A DNA stretch of 58,429 nt from Myxococcota bacterium (GTDB lineage: Bacteria > Myxococcota_A > Bradymonadia > UBA7976 > UBA1532), in contig JAHJCH010000178.1 of NCBI GenBank assembly GCA_018813065.1, positions 1 through 58,429 on the forward strand, in the 5' to 3' direction. The notes under the pieces are model-generated. The model did no database searches and had not been told where the DNA came from. It saw only the letters and a list, made by a program, of their open reading frames with translations. The position numbers and the translations under genes are program-made. Below are positions 37,183 through 46,179 of the stretch, in pieces. The stretch's first letter is position 1. Each line of letters opens with the position of its first letter.

Positions 37183-38252
37183 AGGGCCTCCTCAGCCTCT
37201 TTCGAATCAGGCGCCGGCGCGGATGTGGGCGTCGCTGGCGCGGGGTCTTCTTCAATGCCATCGAGGAGGCCATCTTGGCCGTCCTCTTCTTCCTTCTCGG
37301 GCACGCTGCCCAGCTCACCAAAGGGCGTGCGATGGCCCCGATCCTCGGTCCAGAGCCGATCGGAGATGGCCTCGACTTGGCGCGCGGCGAGGGCGTCGAT
37401 GAGCCGCCACTGAGGCGCGGGCTTGGTCGCCACCTTGAAGCTCTTGATGATCTCCACCAGCAGCGCCCGCTTGCCCGCCGAGGCCGCCACCTGGGCGGCG
37501 ATGGCGCTGGCGAGGCGGACCTTGGCCTGCTCTCCCTGCGCCCTGGCCTTCGCCAGCGTCGCCCATGGATCTTGGCCTTGTGGGACGGCGCCTGGGACGC
37601 TGACCCAGACGGCGGCGCGGAGGGCCGCGGGTACGCCCCACCACTTCTCGTCATTCAGGCACTGGCTGCCACGGGCGATCTTCTTGGGGAGATCCAGCGG
37701 TACACCCACGGCGCCGCTGGCGGCGCGATCGTGGAGGGTGGCTTGGAGGCCGGAGAGGAGCCCCAGCATCCAGGCCGTCTCCTCATGCTCGTTGATGAAC
37801 TCCGGGCAGCGATCGCCGGGCTCGCGCAGGCCCTTGATGAGGTGCTGATAGCTGGCGTAGTAGCGGCGGGCGGAGACGGCGTGGGCGCGCTTCTCGGCGA
37901 TCCGCGCGTCCATGGCCTCGGGGGCGTTGCCCGCGCGCAGGGCGCGCAGCTGGCGCAGCTCCTCACGCCAGGCGGCCTCATCGGAGCAGGTCGCGGCGGT
38001 GGCGTAGACGCCCACGGCGGCGATGTGCGGGGCGGAGACGACGCGGCTGAAGGACATCAAGACCTGGCCCATGGAGATCCCCGTCTCGCAGGCCATCTCT
38101 AGATCATCAGAGGTCATCATGTAGGGGGTCATGTGCTCGACGGTGTACGTCTTCATCATGTCGCCGGTCATCTGCGTCAGCGAGCAGCCGCTGAGCGCCA
38201 TGAGGCATAGGATGAGATCAACGCGCATAGGCGGCTTCTTTCGAGGAATCAT
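37179..38252 (-). CDS. TatT-like TRAP-associated lipoprotein (357 aa)
   Basis: Lipoprotein signal MIPRKKPPMRVDLILCLMALSGC with a basic start and lipobox; the first ATG is chosen for its Arg-Lys-Lys, with a second ATG 24 bases later possible. After the Cys it reads TGDMMKTYTVEHMTPYMMTSDDLEMACETGISMGQVLMSFSRV, the helix pattern of the TatT family (T-component of TPAT transporters, described as TP0956 in Treponema pallidum), which is all-helical and TPR-like. The tail is acidic with Pro/Ala. Together with the binding protein and fused permease it forms the three-gene TatT-TatP-DctM order. The substrate of TPAT systems is thought to be hydrophobic; that is family knowledge. Confidence 0.75.
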   Translation of the reverse strand: MIPRKKPPMRVDLILCLMALSGCSLTQMTGDMMKTYTVEHMTPYMMTSDDLEMACETGISMGQVLMSFSRVVSAPHIAAVGVYATAATCSDEAAWREELRQLRALRAGNAPEAMDARIAEKRAHAVSARRYYASYQHLIKGLREPGDRCPEFINEHEETAWMLGLLSGLQATLHDRAASGAVGVPLDLPKKIARGSQCLNDEKWWGVPAALRAAVWVSVPGAVPQGQDPWATLAKARAQGEQAKVRLASAIAAQVAASAGKRALLVEIIKSFKVATKPAPQWRLIDALAARQVEAISDRLWTEDRGHRTPFGELGSVPEKEEEDGQDGLLDGIEEDPAPATPTSAPAPDSKEAEEAL

Positions 38253-38333
38253 GGCTGCACCGTAGTCTCAGGCGTGCGTGGTTGCAACGACGCGGATCTG
38301 TGGGCTTGGCGGCGTCGGCGACGCTCGATCTGC

Positions 38334-38789
38334 TCAGTGACGTTCAACCTCAGCGATGGCCGCCGCGGGGGCGATGTCGCTGTAGAGGACAGACATCAAG
38401 CCGGGGAGGTAGCGATCCATCACCCCCACGTTCTGCAAGACCAGCTGACGCACGAGCGCCTCGCTGAGCGCGGCGCCCTCCACGTCGATGCTGGTCTTGT
38501 AGCGGATCTCGCCGCGCTCGAAGTCCATCTCGAAGTTGCCCAAGGCCAAGCCGTAGTTGGCGCGGGTGATGAACTCGGCGACGCGCTGCCGCTGAGGCGC
38601 AGAGGCAGGGACGGGGGCGATGGAGTAGAAGACAAAGCGCTCCTCGGCGCGGAAGATCAGCGCAAAGCAGCTCCACTTCCCGTGCTCCCCTTCATAACCC
38701 GTCACCAGGGTGTCCTCGCCCTCTGGGAGCTGAACCGGCCAACCCTCGCGCTCAAAGAAGGCGAGGGCGGTCTCAAGCATAGAGGCCAT
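38334..38789 (-). CDS. YbjN-family protein (151 aa)
   Basis: Cytosolic, of the YbjN family (putative sensory regulator with a type III secretion chaperone-like fold). The sequence is close to the long-recognised pattern: FFEREGWPVQLPEGEDTLVTGYEGEHGKWSCFALIF, ERFVFYSIAPV, RVAEFITRANYGLALGNFEMDFERGEIRYKTSIDVEG, VLQNVGVMDRYLPGLMSVLYSDIAP. GGAGAGG lies before the ATG. The role is unclear; in E. coli ybjN affects stress responses and motility. Confidence 0.85.
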   Translation of the reverse strand: MASMLETALAFFEREGWPVQLPEGEDTLVTGYEGEHGKWSCFALIFRAEERFVFYSIAPVPASAPQRQRVAEFITRANYGLALGNFEMDFERGEIRYKTSIDVEGAALSEALVRQLVLQNVGVMDRYLPGLMSVLYSDIAPAAAIAEVERH

Positions 38790-38836
38790 GATTATCCTCT
38801 CCGTGATGGGGCCAGGCCTCTCGCGGGCGCGGCGCC

Positions 38837-41167
38837 TCAGCGACCCGCCCGCAGCTCCCGGACGACATTTTTATCTCGGACCAAAATACGCAGCCCCTCA
38901 AAAGAGGGCAACCATGAGAGCGGGGGGGGGGCGCGGCGCTGCCCAGACACCTTGACGAGGGTCACCGTGGCCTGCGCCAGCGCGTACTCCACGGCGTAGG
39001 TGGCGTCGCCCAAGGACAGCCGCCGGGGATAGGCGCGATCCAAGCGCGCGCGCACCTCTGAGGGCAGATCCGGCGCCTCAAAGTCCGCGCCCTCCAGCAG
39101 CATCAGATCGGCCCCGACCTCAAAGCCCAGTGCTTCGATTTGCGCCTCTAACCAATCTTCGAGGGGCGGTGGCGCCGCCGCGCCGCTGAGCCGGGCGTGG
39201 AGCGACGCCGCCTCCAGGCGTTCGCGGCTGAGGGCCACCGAGGCGGGCCAGAGGCGCCCGTCCAACAAGCAGCGCAGCAGGGCTTGGCGGGCCAAGGCCC
39301 CCTCGGGCTCAGCCTCTCGCCGCCCCAGCACCTTGCGGGCGTGGACCTGCTCAATCTCGGCCACCATCCGCCCATGGCGCAGCGTCACCGAGGCCACCCG
39401 CTGACGCCCCACGCCCGCCTCGCGCAGCCAGCGCAGGGGCGCGGGCATGGCGCAGGTGACGCGGATCTCATTCTCGCGCAGGTTGACGCCGAAGGCGCGC
39501 GTCTCAAAGACCAAGGCCGCCTCGATCTTCTCCCCTTCAGGCCCCTCAAGCAGCGGCGCCAGGGCGCAGTCATGGCTGAGGCGCACCTCAGTGCCGCCGT
39601 TGCTCCAGGCGACGTGCCGCTTACGGCGGCGGGCGACATAGGCGCAGCGCGGATCGGCGGCGAGGGCCACTTGAGCCAAGCGAGCTTGATCGGGGCGCGC
39701 GGTGGAGGGGGGGCGTGCAAAGGCGCGGCGCAGGCGCGCGGCGACGCGGCGGGCCTCGGATAAGGCGAAGGCCCGCAGCCTGTGCTGCGCCGGTGAGCCC
39801 TCGCGCACCGCGCGGATCAGCGCCGTGGCATCACAGCCGCTGGCGCGCAGATCATCGCGCTCATCATGGGGGCGCTCGCGCTCAAAGAGGGGCCGCCCCA
39901 CGGCCAGGGCCGCCACCAGATCAATGACATCATCCAGGGCCGCGCCGCCCTCGGCCTCGATCAAGAGGCGGCCCAGGGGCGGATCGAGCGGCAAGCCGAA
40001 GAGGGACCGGCCACGCGGGCTGAGGCCAGGCCCCTCCAAGGCGCCCAAGGCCGCCAGCTCCGCCTCCGCCGCCTCCACGGCGTGTGGCTTGGGGGGATCG
40101 AGGAAGGGCAGGGCGCTGATCGTGGCGTGGCAGGCGCGGGCGGAGAGCACCAGCGGCACGAGGGACTCGCGGTCGATCTCGGGCGGCGTGTGGGGATGCA
40201 GCTTGGCCTCGGGGCTCCACAGGCGATAACAGACGCCCGGCCCCGTGCGCCCCGCCCGCCCCGCGCGCTGGGCCGCGCTGTCCTCGGCGATGGCGGCGAG
40301 GGCCAAGAAGCCGCGCCCGCCGTGATAGCGTGTTCGCCGCACCAAGCCCGCGTCGATGACCACGCCGATGCCGGGCACCGTCAGCGAGGTCTCGGCGACA
40401 TTGGTCGATAAAATCACCTTGCGCCGCGAGCTGGAATGCCACGCGTGGGCCTGCTCATCGAGGCTCAAGCCGCCGTGGAGGGGGATGATCTCAAAGGGGC
40501 CGCGCAGCGTGGCGGCCACGGCGGCGATCTCCGCCTTACCGGGCAAGAAGACCAGCACATCCCCTGGATCGTCGGCTGCCCGCTCCAAGGCCGCCGCGAC
40601 GCGCCGCTCCAGCCCTTTGGCCTCGGGCAGCAAGGCGCCGTTGGGCAGATAGCGCGTCTCCACGTCATACAAGCGCCCCTCGCCCTCCAGATGCGCCCCA
40701 CCCATACGCGCCGCCACCCGCGCGCCCTCCATGGTCGCCGACATCACCACCTTATGCGCGGCGACGCGGGCTTGGATCAGCGCATAGAGCAGGTCTGTCT
40801 CCAAGCTGCGCTCATGAAACTCATCGAGGATCACCGCCTTAAAGCCCGCCAGATCATCCTCCGCCAGCATCCGCAGGGCCACGCCGGGGGTGACGAATAA
40901 GATCTCCGTGCGGGTTCGATGGCTGCGATCCTCATCGCGGACGCGGTAGCCGACCTCTTGGCCGAGGGCGACGCCGCGCTCTTGGGCGACGCGCGCGGCT
41001 AAGGCGCGGCAGGCGACGCGGCGAGGCTCGACCACCAGCGTCGGCGTGGGTGTCCAGCGCGGCGCGCGTGTGGACTTACCTGATCCGGTGGGCGCCGAGA
41101 GCACCACGGGGCCACGCGCGAGGGCGTCGAGGAAGGCGGGGCGGAGATCATCGATGGGTAGACGCAT
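38837..41167 (-). CDS. hrpB: ATP-dependent helicase HrpB (776 aa)
   Basis: DEAH-type helicase of the HrpB branch. From MRLPIDDLRPAFLDALARGPVVLSAPTGSGKSTRAPRW (Walker A about residues 24-33), motif Ia LVVEPRRVACRALAARVA, motif II DEFHERS, motif III SATMEG, helicase-C with LSTNVAETSLTVPGIGVVIDAGLVR and QRAGRAGRTGPGVCYRLW, and the HrpB C-terminal domain, ending RDKNVVRELRAGR. An upstream open frame of 85 residues is not of the family; the chosen ATG lacks a clear Shine-Dalgarno. HrpB function is poorly known; RNA or DNA unwinding is assumed. Confidence 0.92.
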   Translation of the reverse strand: MRLPIDDLRPAFLDALARGPVVLSAPTGSGKSTRAPRWTPTPTLVVEPRRVACRALAARVAQERGVALGQEVGYRVRDEDRSHRTRTEILFVTPGVALRMLAEDDLAGFKAVILDEFHERSLETDLLYALIQARVAAHKVVMSATMEGARVAARMGGAHLEGEGRLYDVETRYLPNGALLPEAKGLERRVAAALERAADDPGDVLVFLPGKAEIAAVAATLRGPFEIIPLHGGLSLDEQAHAWHSSSRRKVILSTNVAETSLTVPGIGVVIDAGLVRRTRYHGGRGFLALAAIAEDSAAQRAGRAGRTGPGVCYRLWSPEAKLHPHTPPEIDRESLVPLVLSARACHATISALPFLDPPKPHAVEAAEAELAALGALEGPGLSPRGRSLFGLPLDPPLGRLLIEAEGGAALDDVIDLVAALAVGRPLFERERPHDERDDLRASGCDATALIRAVREGSPAQHRLRAFALSEARRVAARLRRAFARPPSTARPDQARLAQVALAADPRCAYVARRRKRHVAWSNGGTEVRLSHDCALAPLLEGPEGEKIEAALVFETRAFGVNLRENEIRVTCAMPAPLRWLREAGVGRQRVASVTLRHGRMVAEIEQVHARKVLGRREAEPEGALARQALLRCLLDGRLWPASVALSRERLEAASLHARLSGAAAPPPLEDWLEAQIEALGFEVGADLMLLEGADFEAPDLPSEVRARLDRAYPRRLSLGDATYAVEYALAQATVTLVKVSGQRRAPPPLSWLPSFEGLRILVRDKNVVRELRAGR

Positions 41168-41249
41168 GAGAGAGGGATCGACGCAGCGAGGGCCAAAGTC
41201 AAGGGCGGGGCTTTGTGTCACGGGTTCGATTTTGGGGTGAGTGCAGGGT

Positions 41250-44200
41250 TCAATCTCGGCCGCGGGCCACCGAGACATAGTCGAGGCGCAGGAGGATATC
41301 ATCCACACGGTGGAGTCGCAGGCCGTCGCTCCCATTGACGCTGATCTGCCCCACGGGGATGAAGAGGGTGTAGGCGCCGTAGAGGCCACGCCCGGCGAGC
41401 TGCTCCGAGTCGCCCTGCTCATACGCCTCAGCTTCGAGATCGGCGATGCTCACGTTGAAGTAGGCGCCGATCTGGGCATCAGTAAAGCCTTGGGCCTCAT
41501 CCCCATTTTGCTCAATGTCTCTGCCCTCTGAGTAGGGGTCGATGAAGAGGTTACGGCTGGGGCGAATCGAGGCGACTTGGTAGGGTTCATCCTCGGGCGC
41601 CTCGCTACACCATTGGCTGAGGAAGGTGTTGCGCTTGCTGATGGTGATCTCCGCCTTGGTCGTCTCACGCCCTGCCCAGAGATGGGACCCCAAGATCGAG
41701 GCGTTGATTGACCACAGCCGCTCAGCGCAATGGTTCTCAGAGAACAGCGTGGTGGTCATGCCATTACCCAGACCGGCGGCCTCCAGTGGATAGATGGAGA
41801 AGGGGATCTCTTGGCCGAGATAAACCCCATCTTTGTCATAGACCTTGAACTGCGTCGCCCTGAGCTTCGATCGCAGCCGATAAGTCTGGGTGTGTGGTTG
41901 CCAGCCCTCTGAGGGGCTTGGGTTATCCGCGAGCTGGAGCAGATCGTTCTTAAAGCTGATGACCGTGAGCGCCTCATTGGGGTTCTCGCCCAGGATTGAG
42001 CCAGGCCGCGCCTCTGCTTGGAGTTCACCCATGATCGCCTCAAGCTCATAAGGGCTGCGCGCGTTGATGGTCTGCATCCGCAGCGCACCTTGAGTCTGCT
42101 GAAACTCATACTCCACCGCGCGGATCGTCAAGTAAACCGCGCGGCGCGCGCGTCGCATCGCCGCGTGGAAGGGATCGAGGCGCTCGGGGAGCCAGTTATC
42201 CACCATCAGCGGGCTAACCCGCCGCGCCTCAGCGTTGTTGAGCGCGCGCAAGCCCTCCCCGACCGCCGCGCCCACGGCGATACGCTGATTACGCAGCTCA
42301 GCGAGCTGCCCAGAGAGCGCGAGCATCGAGCGTTGAATGTCCAACGTCGCGGTGCGCATCCCGACCAGCTCCATCTCAGCGTCGTTAAAGCAAGTTTGGT
42401 CTTGAATATCGTTCTCGAGCGCTAACATATCTTCCGCGTGTTGACGATCCGCGCGATCCATGCCGTACTGAAGGCCATCAGAGACACTCTTTGCGACCCC
42501 CTCCGCCACAGCTGCTGCGCCCTTTGCTCCACCAGTAAAGATTGTATCAGCGCTCGCGGCATCCTTCGCCGCAGCGGCCATATTCGCGGTGATGTCTGCG
42601 GCGAGCTTCCATCCGCCCATCTCATTCATATTGTTATTATGACGCTGCAAAGCATTCTCAAGAAGATCTCCACCCATTTGAGAGATAAAACAGCTCCTCA
42701 TTGAATTATCATAACGATCCATATACTCGGTAAGTTGAGAGCGAGATATGTCAACATCTCTTGATGAAACCAAAATATCTATTGCAGCTTGCCCCATTGA
42801 ACCCAAAAAGCACTCTGGATTTTCATTTAGATCGGAGTTCTCGACTTGACAAATACCATCTGCTAGATTTGATGTACAAAAATAGCCAACAGGACAATGT
42901 TCATTTAACGAACAGCCATGAGGTACATCATTTGGTCTTTCATCGTTAAATCTTTGGCGAAAATTCTCACAAATTGACATCGCTTCTGCGACAGAATCAG
43001 CATCCGCTTGATCAAAAGAATTGTATCTATCAATATAATCAATTTCATTAGGCCAATGTTCGATCAAGTAATCATCTATCACGAACAATCGATCTTCATC
43101 CATACTATCTGACTGATAGAATAATGAAATTACATAATCATCAATATTTGAATCACCTGTAGACACCTCTTCACCAAACCTCTTTCTCAAATAATTAAAA
43201 AAGCACATCTCATAACCAATATTTGCCTTTGAAATTCTCAACTTCGCATCGCTGTCGTCAAATTCGCAATCACTCAGATCTTGATTGATAAAACATTTTT
43301 CAGCGCTAAATTCACAGTTACCTGAGATGATATTTCCATCATAATTACAATCCATTGCTTTAATTTCATCTAATATCGTAAGGCTATCCCAGCTTGATTG
43401 CCCGCATATTCCTGTGATGATCTCACCATAATGACGATGAATCTCTGCGATTGAGGTTTCTTCTCGCCAAAACTGTTGATCATTCAACCAATTTTGTGAT
43501 AATCGGTCGGTCCAATCGCTCTGAATCAAATTAAGCCGCGCGATCGCATCAGCGATGCGTTGAGGGGCGTTCACTGAATCGCGATCGGACAAGAGCCCTG
43601 TGGACATCGCGGTGAACTTATCAAAGGCCCCTGATTGATCTCCCACGCGGTAGAGAGGCAGATCCTCAGCCTCAATCCCCAGTGGATTCTCCACGATCAA
43701 CGCGGCCTCAGCGCTCTTGAGGAAACCCGCCACGGCAGGGGCGAACTGATCTCGCGCCGCGCGCCAATCTCCAGCCCAGGCCAACGCACCTGCGTGGACC
43801 TCCGCGCGATCATAGATCCCCTGCGCCATGGCGAAGATCGGCCAAGCGCGGCGCAGGAGGCGGCGCGCTCGGTCCCTCACGACCCGATCAATTGAGGCGT
43901 CGAGCCGCGCGTCCTCAAAGGCGCCTGCCAGCGCGATGAGCTGCGCCTCAAGGCCATCAACCAGGGTCACGGGGAGCCCCTGTGGCTGCGGGTGGAGGCG
44001 CTGATTTGGATCGGCTTCAAAGGAGGGGCTTACGCGTGGGCGATAATCGGGCGCGTGGAGCAGTGAGGTGGAGGCGTCCACGAGCGCGGCGGCGACGCGG
44101 GGGTTTAAGATGAGCGCCCAGCCTTCAAGGAGCTGATCAAAGACCGCCTCATCAAGCGTTGGAGGTGTAGGCGGCGTGTTGGGATCAAGCCTGATCACCG

Positions 44201-45914
44201 CGCGCAGTTGGGCGAGGGTCCGCGACTGCTGCGCGATAAACCCATGCAAGGCGATCCACTGTTGAAGGACGCGATGCGCCAAGGCGCCGCCGAGCTGATC
44301 CTCTCCAGGGTAGAGCCCCTCGTCGAGCGCGGCGAGGACACGCTGAGTAGAGACGCAGGCCTCAAGCGCATCGGGGCGCCCCCCGAGGTTCGCCAAGCAG
44401 GCATTGACAAGGGCCTCGATCATGAGCACGTCGTCCGTCAGGACACCAAAGGTGCTCCAAGCTTGGCCATCATCGCAGCGCAGATCACCGCTGACGTTGA
44501 GCGAGGCGGGCTCATCGCTGAGCGCGCCGCTGGCGCAAATGGCGTGTTGAACGCGCGCGCCTGCGCTGCTGCCGTTGAGGCCCAGATCGCCCCCGTGATA
44601 GAGCGGCGTGTTGATGCGCGTCGTCACGTCATTGAGCGTCAAGGCATCCGGGAGGGTCGGCGCGGTGTCATCCAGCGACCCTGTGTAATGAAGGCTCAAG
44701 CGCCAGCGCATAAAGGGATCGCGCTCAACGCGAGTGATGCCCGAGAAGCGCGTATCGACGATGCCTGAGATCAGCTCATCCCGCCAAGTGATCTCGCTGT
44801 CCTCCACCGAGAGCAGGATCTCATCCTCGATGAAGGCGATGGCGGGGATCTCCAGGCGCCGCTGGCTTTGATTGTCGATGTACAAACGACCCACGGCGCC
44901 CTCCTCGGGGAAGAGGGCCTGATGTGCGTCATAGATCCGCACCAGGCGGGAGTCTCGATTGTCATCAGCGTCATAGATCTTGAGCGTCACGGGGAGCCGA
45001 ATCCCCCCAAGCGACGCGTCGAGCGCCTCCACCTGTGTTCGGCTTGAGAGCCCCGCACCCACAGGCCAGAGGTTGCCTTGATAGACGCCCGTTAAGCGCG
45101 CCTCGACGGTCTTCTGCGCGACCCTTGGGGCCACGCGGCGGACACCCAGCGTGAGCCGCTTAGCGCCGGTAAAGAGCGTGAGCTGCTCATACGCCCCAGA
45201 GGCGAATGAGGCCCCCCCAAGGGGCGGATCTGCGAGGGGCGTTACGGGGCCAGCCGCCTTGACCCTGAGGAGGACAGGCTGCTCGGGGCTGAGCGCGATG
45301 CTGGGATATTCGCACTCGGCTCTAAAAGGCTCATCGGGCGCACAGGCGACCGTCAAGCCTGCGCTCGCGAGCACGCGGACGCGCCCCAGATCATGACCCT
45401 TCGCCATCAAGCGGATCGTGGAGACGCTGTCCATGGCGTACATCGTCAGGCTGCGAGGGGTGACGTAGAGCGCGCCATCAGGGGCATCATCAACCTGAAA
45501 AACCCCTGCTTCGTCTGCGGATCGACAGCGACCATCATCATCGCAGATCTCATTGGCTGTGCAGTCACCGTCTTCGCGGCAGTCATCTCGGCATTCGCCC
45601 AGCGCGCAATAACTGCCGCAGGGGCATTGATGGTCGAAGAAGCAGCTGTAGTGCAGCGCGAGCAGAGCCGGGTCGCGGACACAACCACTGGCGTCGCCGC
45701 CGGAGCCCGCGTCACCGCCGCCGCCGACATTGCCTTCACCGCCGCCGCCCGCGATAACGCCGCCGCCAGAGCCAGCCTCGCCCACGCCGCCGCCGGAGCC
45801 AGCGTCACCGCCGCCGCCGCCGACGACCGCGTCCGGATCGCTGCCGCCGTCATCGCTGTCGCAGCCCAGGAAGGCCAGCGCGGCGATGCTGAGCCCAAGC
45901 AAAAGGTGCTTCAT
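41250..45914 (-). CDS. Giant lipoprotein of unknown function (1554 aa)
   Basis: Signal MKHLLLGLSIAALAFLGC with lipobox AFLGC, AAGGGGA before the ATG. The lipid anchor is followed by a Gly-rich tether (about residues 25-75, GGGG/DAGSGG units), then a Cys-rich module (CFFDHQCPCGSYCALGECRDDCREDGDC) like those of delta-proteobacterial surface proteins. A second Cys pattern (CSLNEHCPVGYFCTSNLADGIC) lies near residue 1000. A central section (about residues 790-1160, coding 42430-43540) is AT-rich and Asn/Asp/Ser-rich, in contrast to both ends. The C-terminal part has a long helical stretch (ALSGQLAELRNQRIAVGAAVGEGLRALNNAEARRVS) and a beta-rich end. It should be outer-membrane-bound. I recognise no enzyme domain. 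Confidence 0.75.
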   Translation of the reverse strand: MKHLLLGLSIAALAFLGCDSDDGGSDPDAVVGGGGGDAGSGGGVGEAGSGGGVIAGGGGEGNVGGGGDAGSGGDASGCVRDPALLALHYSCFFDHQCPCGSYCALGECRDDCREDGDCTANEICDDDGRCRSADEAGVFQVDDAPDGALYVTPRSLTMYAMDSVSTIRLMAKGHDLGRVRVLASAGLTVACAPDEPFRAECEYPSIALSPEQPVLLRVKAAGPVTPLADPPLGGASFASGAYEQLTLFTGAKRLTLGVRRVAPRVAQKTVEARLTGVYQGNLWPVGAGLSSRTQVEALDASLGGIRLPVTLKIYDADDNRDSRLVRIYDAHQALFPEEGAVGRLYIDNQSQRRLEIPAIAFIEDEILLSVEDSEITWRDELISGIVDTRFSGITRVERDPFMRWRLSLHYTGSLDDTAPTLPDALTLNDVTTRINTPLYHGGDLGLNGSSAGARVQHAICASGALSDEPASLNVSGDLRCDDGQAWSTFGVLTDDVLMIEALVNACLANLGGRPDALEACVSTQRVLAALDEGLYPGEDQLGGALAHRVLQQWIALHGFIAQQSRTLAQLRAVIRLDPNTPPTPPTLDEAVFDQLLEGWALILNPRVAAALVDASTSLLHAPDYRPRVSPSFEADPNQRLHPQPQGLPVTLVDGLEAQLIALAGAFEDARLDASIDRVVRDRARRLLRRAWPIFAMAQGIYDRAEVHAGALAWAGDWRAARDQFAPAVAGFLKSAEAALIVENPLGIEAEDLPLYRVGDQSGAFDKFTAMSTGLLSDRDSVNAPQRIADAIARLNLIQSDWTDRLSQNWLNDQQFWREETSIAEIHRHYGEIITGICGQSSWDSLTILDEIKAMDCNYDGNIISGNCEFSAEKCFINQDLSDCEFDDSDAKLRISKANIGYEMCFFNYLRKRFGEEVSTGDSNIDDYVISLFYQSDSMDEDRLFVIDDYLIEHWPNEIDYIDRYNSFDQADADSVAEAMSICENFRQRFNDERPNDVPHGCSLNEHCPVGYFCTSNLADGICQVENSDLNENPECFLGSMGQAAIDILVSSRDVDISRSQLTEYMDRYDNSMRSCFISQMGGDLLENALQRHNNNMNEMGGWKLAADITANMAAAAKDAASADTIFTGGAKGAAAVAEGVAKSVSDGLQYGMDRADRQHAEDMLALENDIQDQTCFNDAEMELVGMRTATLDIQRSMLALSGQLAELRNQRIAVGAAVGEGLRALNNAEARRVSPLMVDNWLPERLDPFHAAMRRARRAVYLTIRAVEYEFQQTQGALRMQTINARSPYELEAIMGELQAEARPGSILGENPNEALTVISFKNDLLQLADNPSPSEGWQPHTQTYRLRSKLRATQFKVYDKDGVYLGQEIPFSIYPLEAAGLGNGMTTTLFSENHCAERLWSINASILGSHLWAGRETTKAEITISKRNTFLSQWCSEAPEDEPYQVASIRPSRNLFIDPYSEGRDIEQNGDEAQGFTDAQIGAYFNVSIADLEAEAYEQGDSEQLAGRGLYGAYTLFIPVGQISVNGSDGLRLHRVDDILLRLDYVSVARGRD

Positions 45915-46179
45915 AGGGTTCCCCTTGTTTCAAAAGTTTATCCCAACGCCGAGCGCGTCTGAGAACGGCGGACTCTACATAACCTTTTGCGTAGAGGGCA
46001 AGTTTTTCACGTGCGCCTCAGGGACCCCTCAAGCAGCCCGCAGAGGCGCCCATGAGCAGAGGCAACCACTTGAGATGCTTGAGGTTCATCCAAAAAGGCG
46101 GGGGCGGCGCGGGGGTGGCGCGCGGCCCCTTGAGCGCTTGAGCCACGCCCTGTGTAACATCGCGCTTTGCCGGATAAGA

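Noticed and set aside
41205-41245. GGTTCGA-like sequence as a tRNA T-arm
   Set aside because: No cloverleaf or acceptor stem can be drawn around it.
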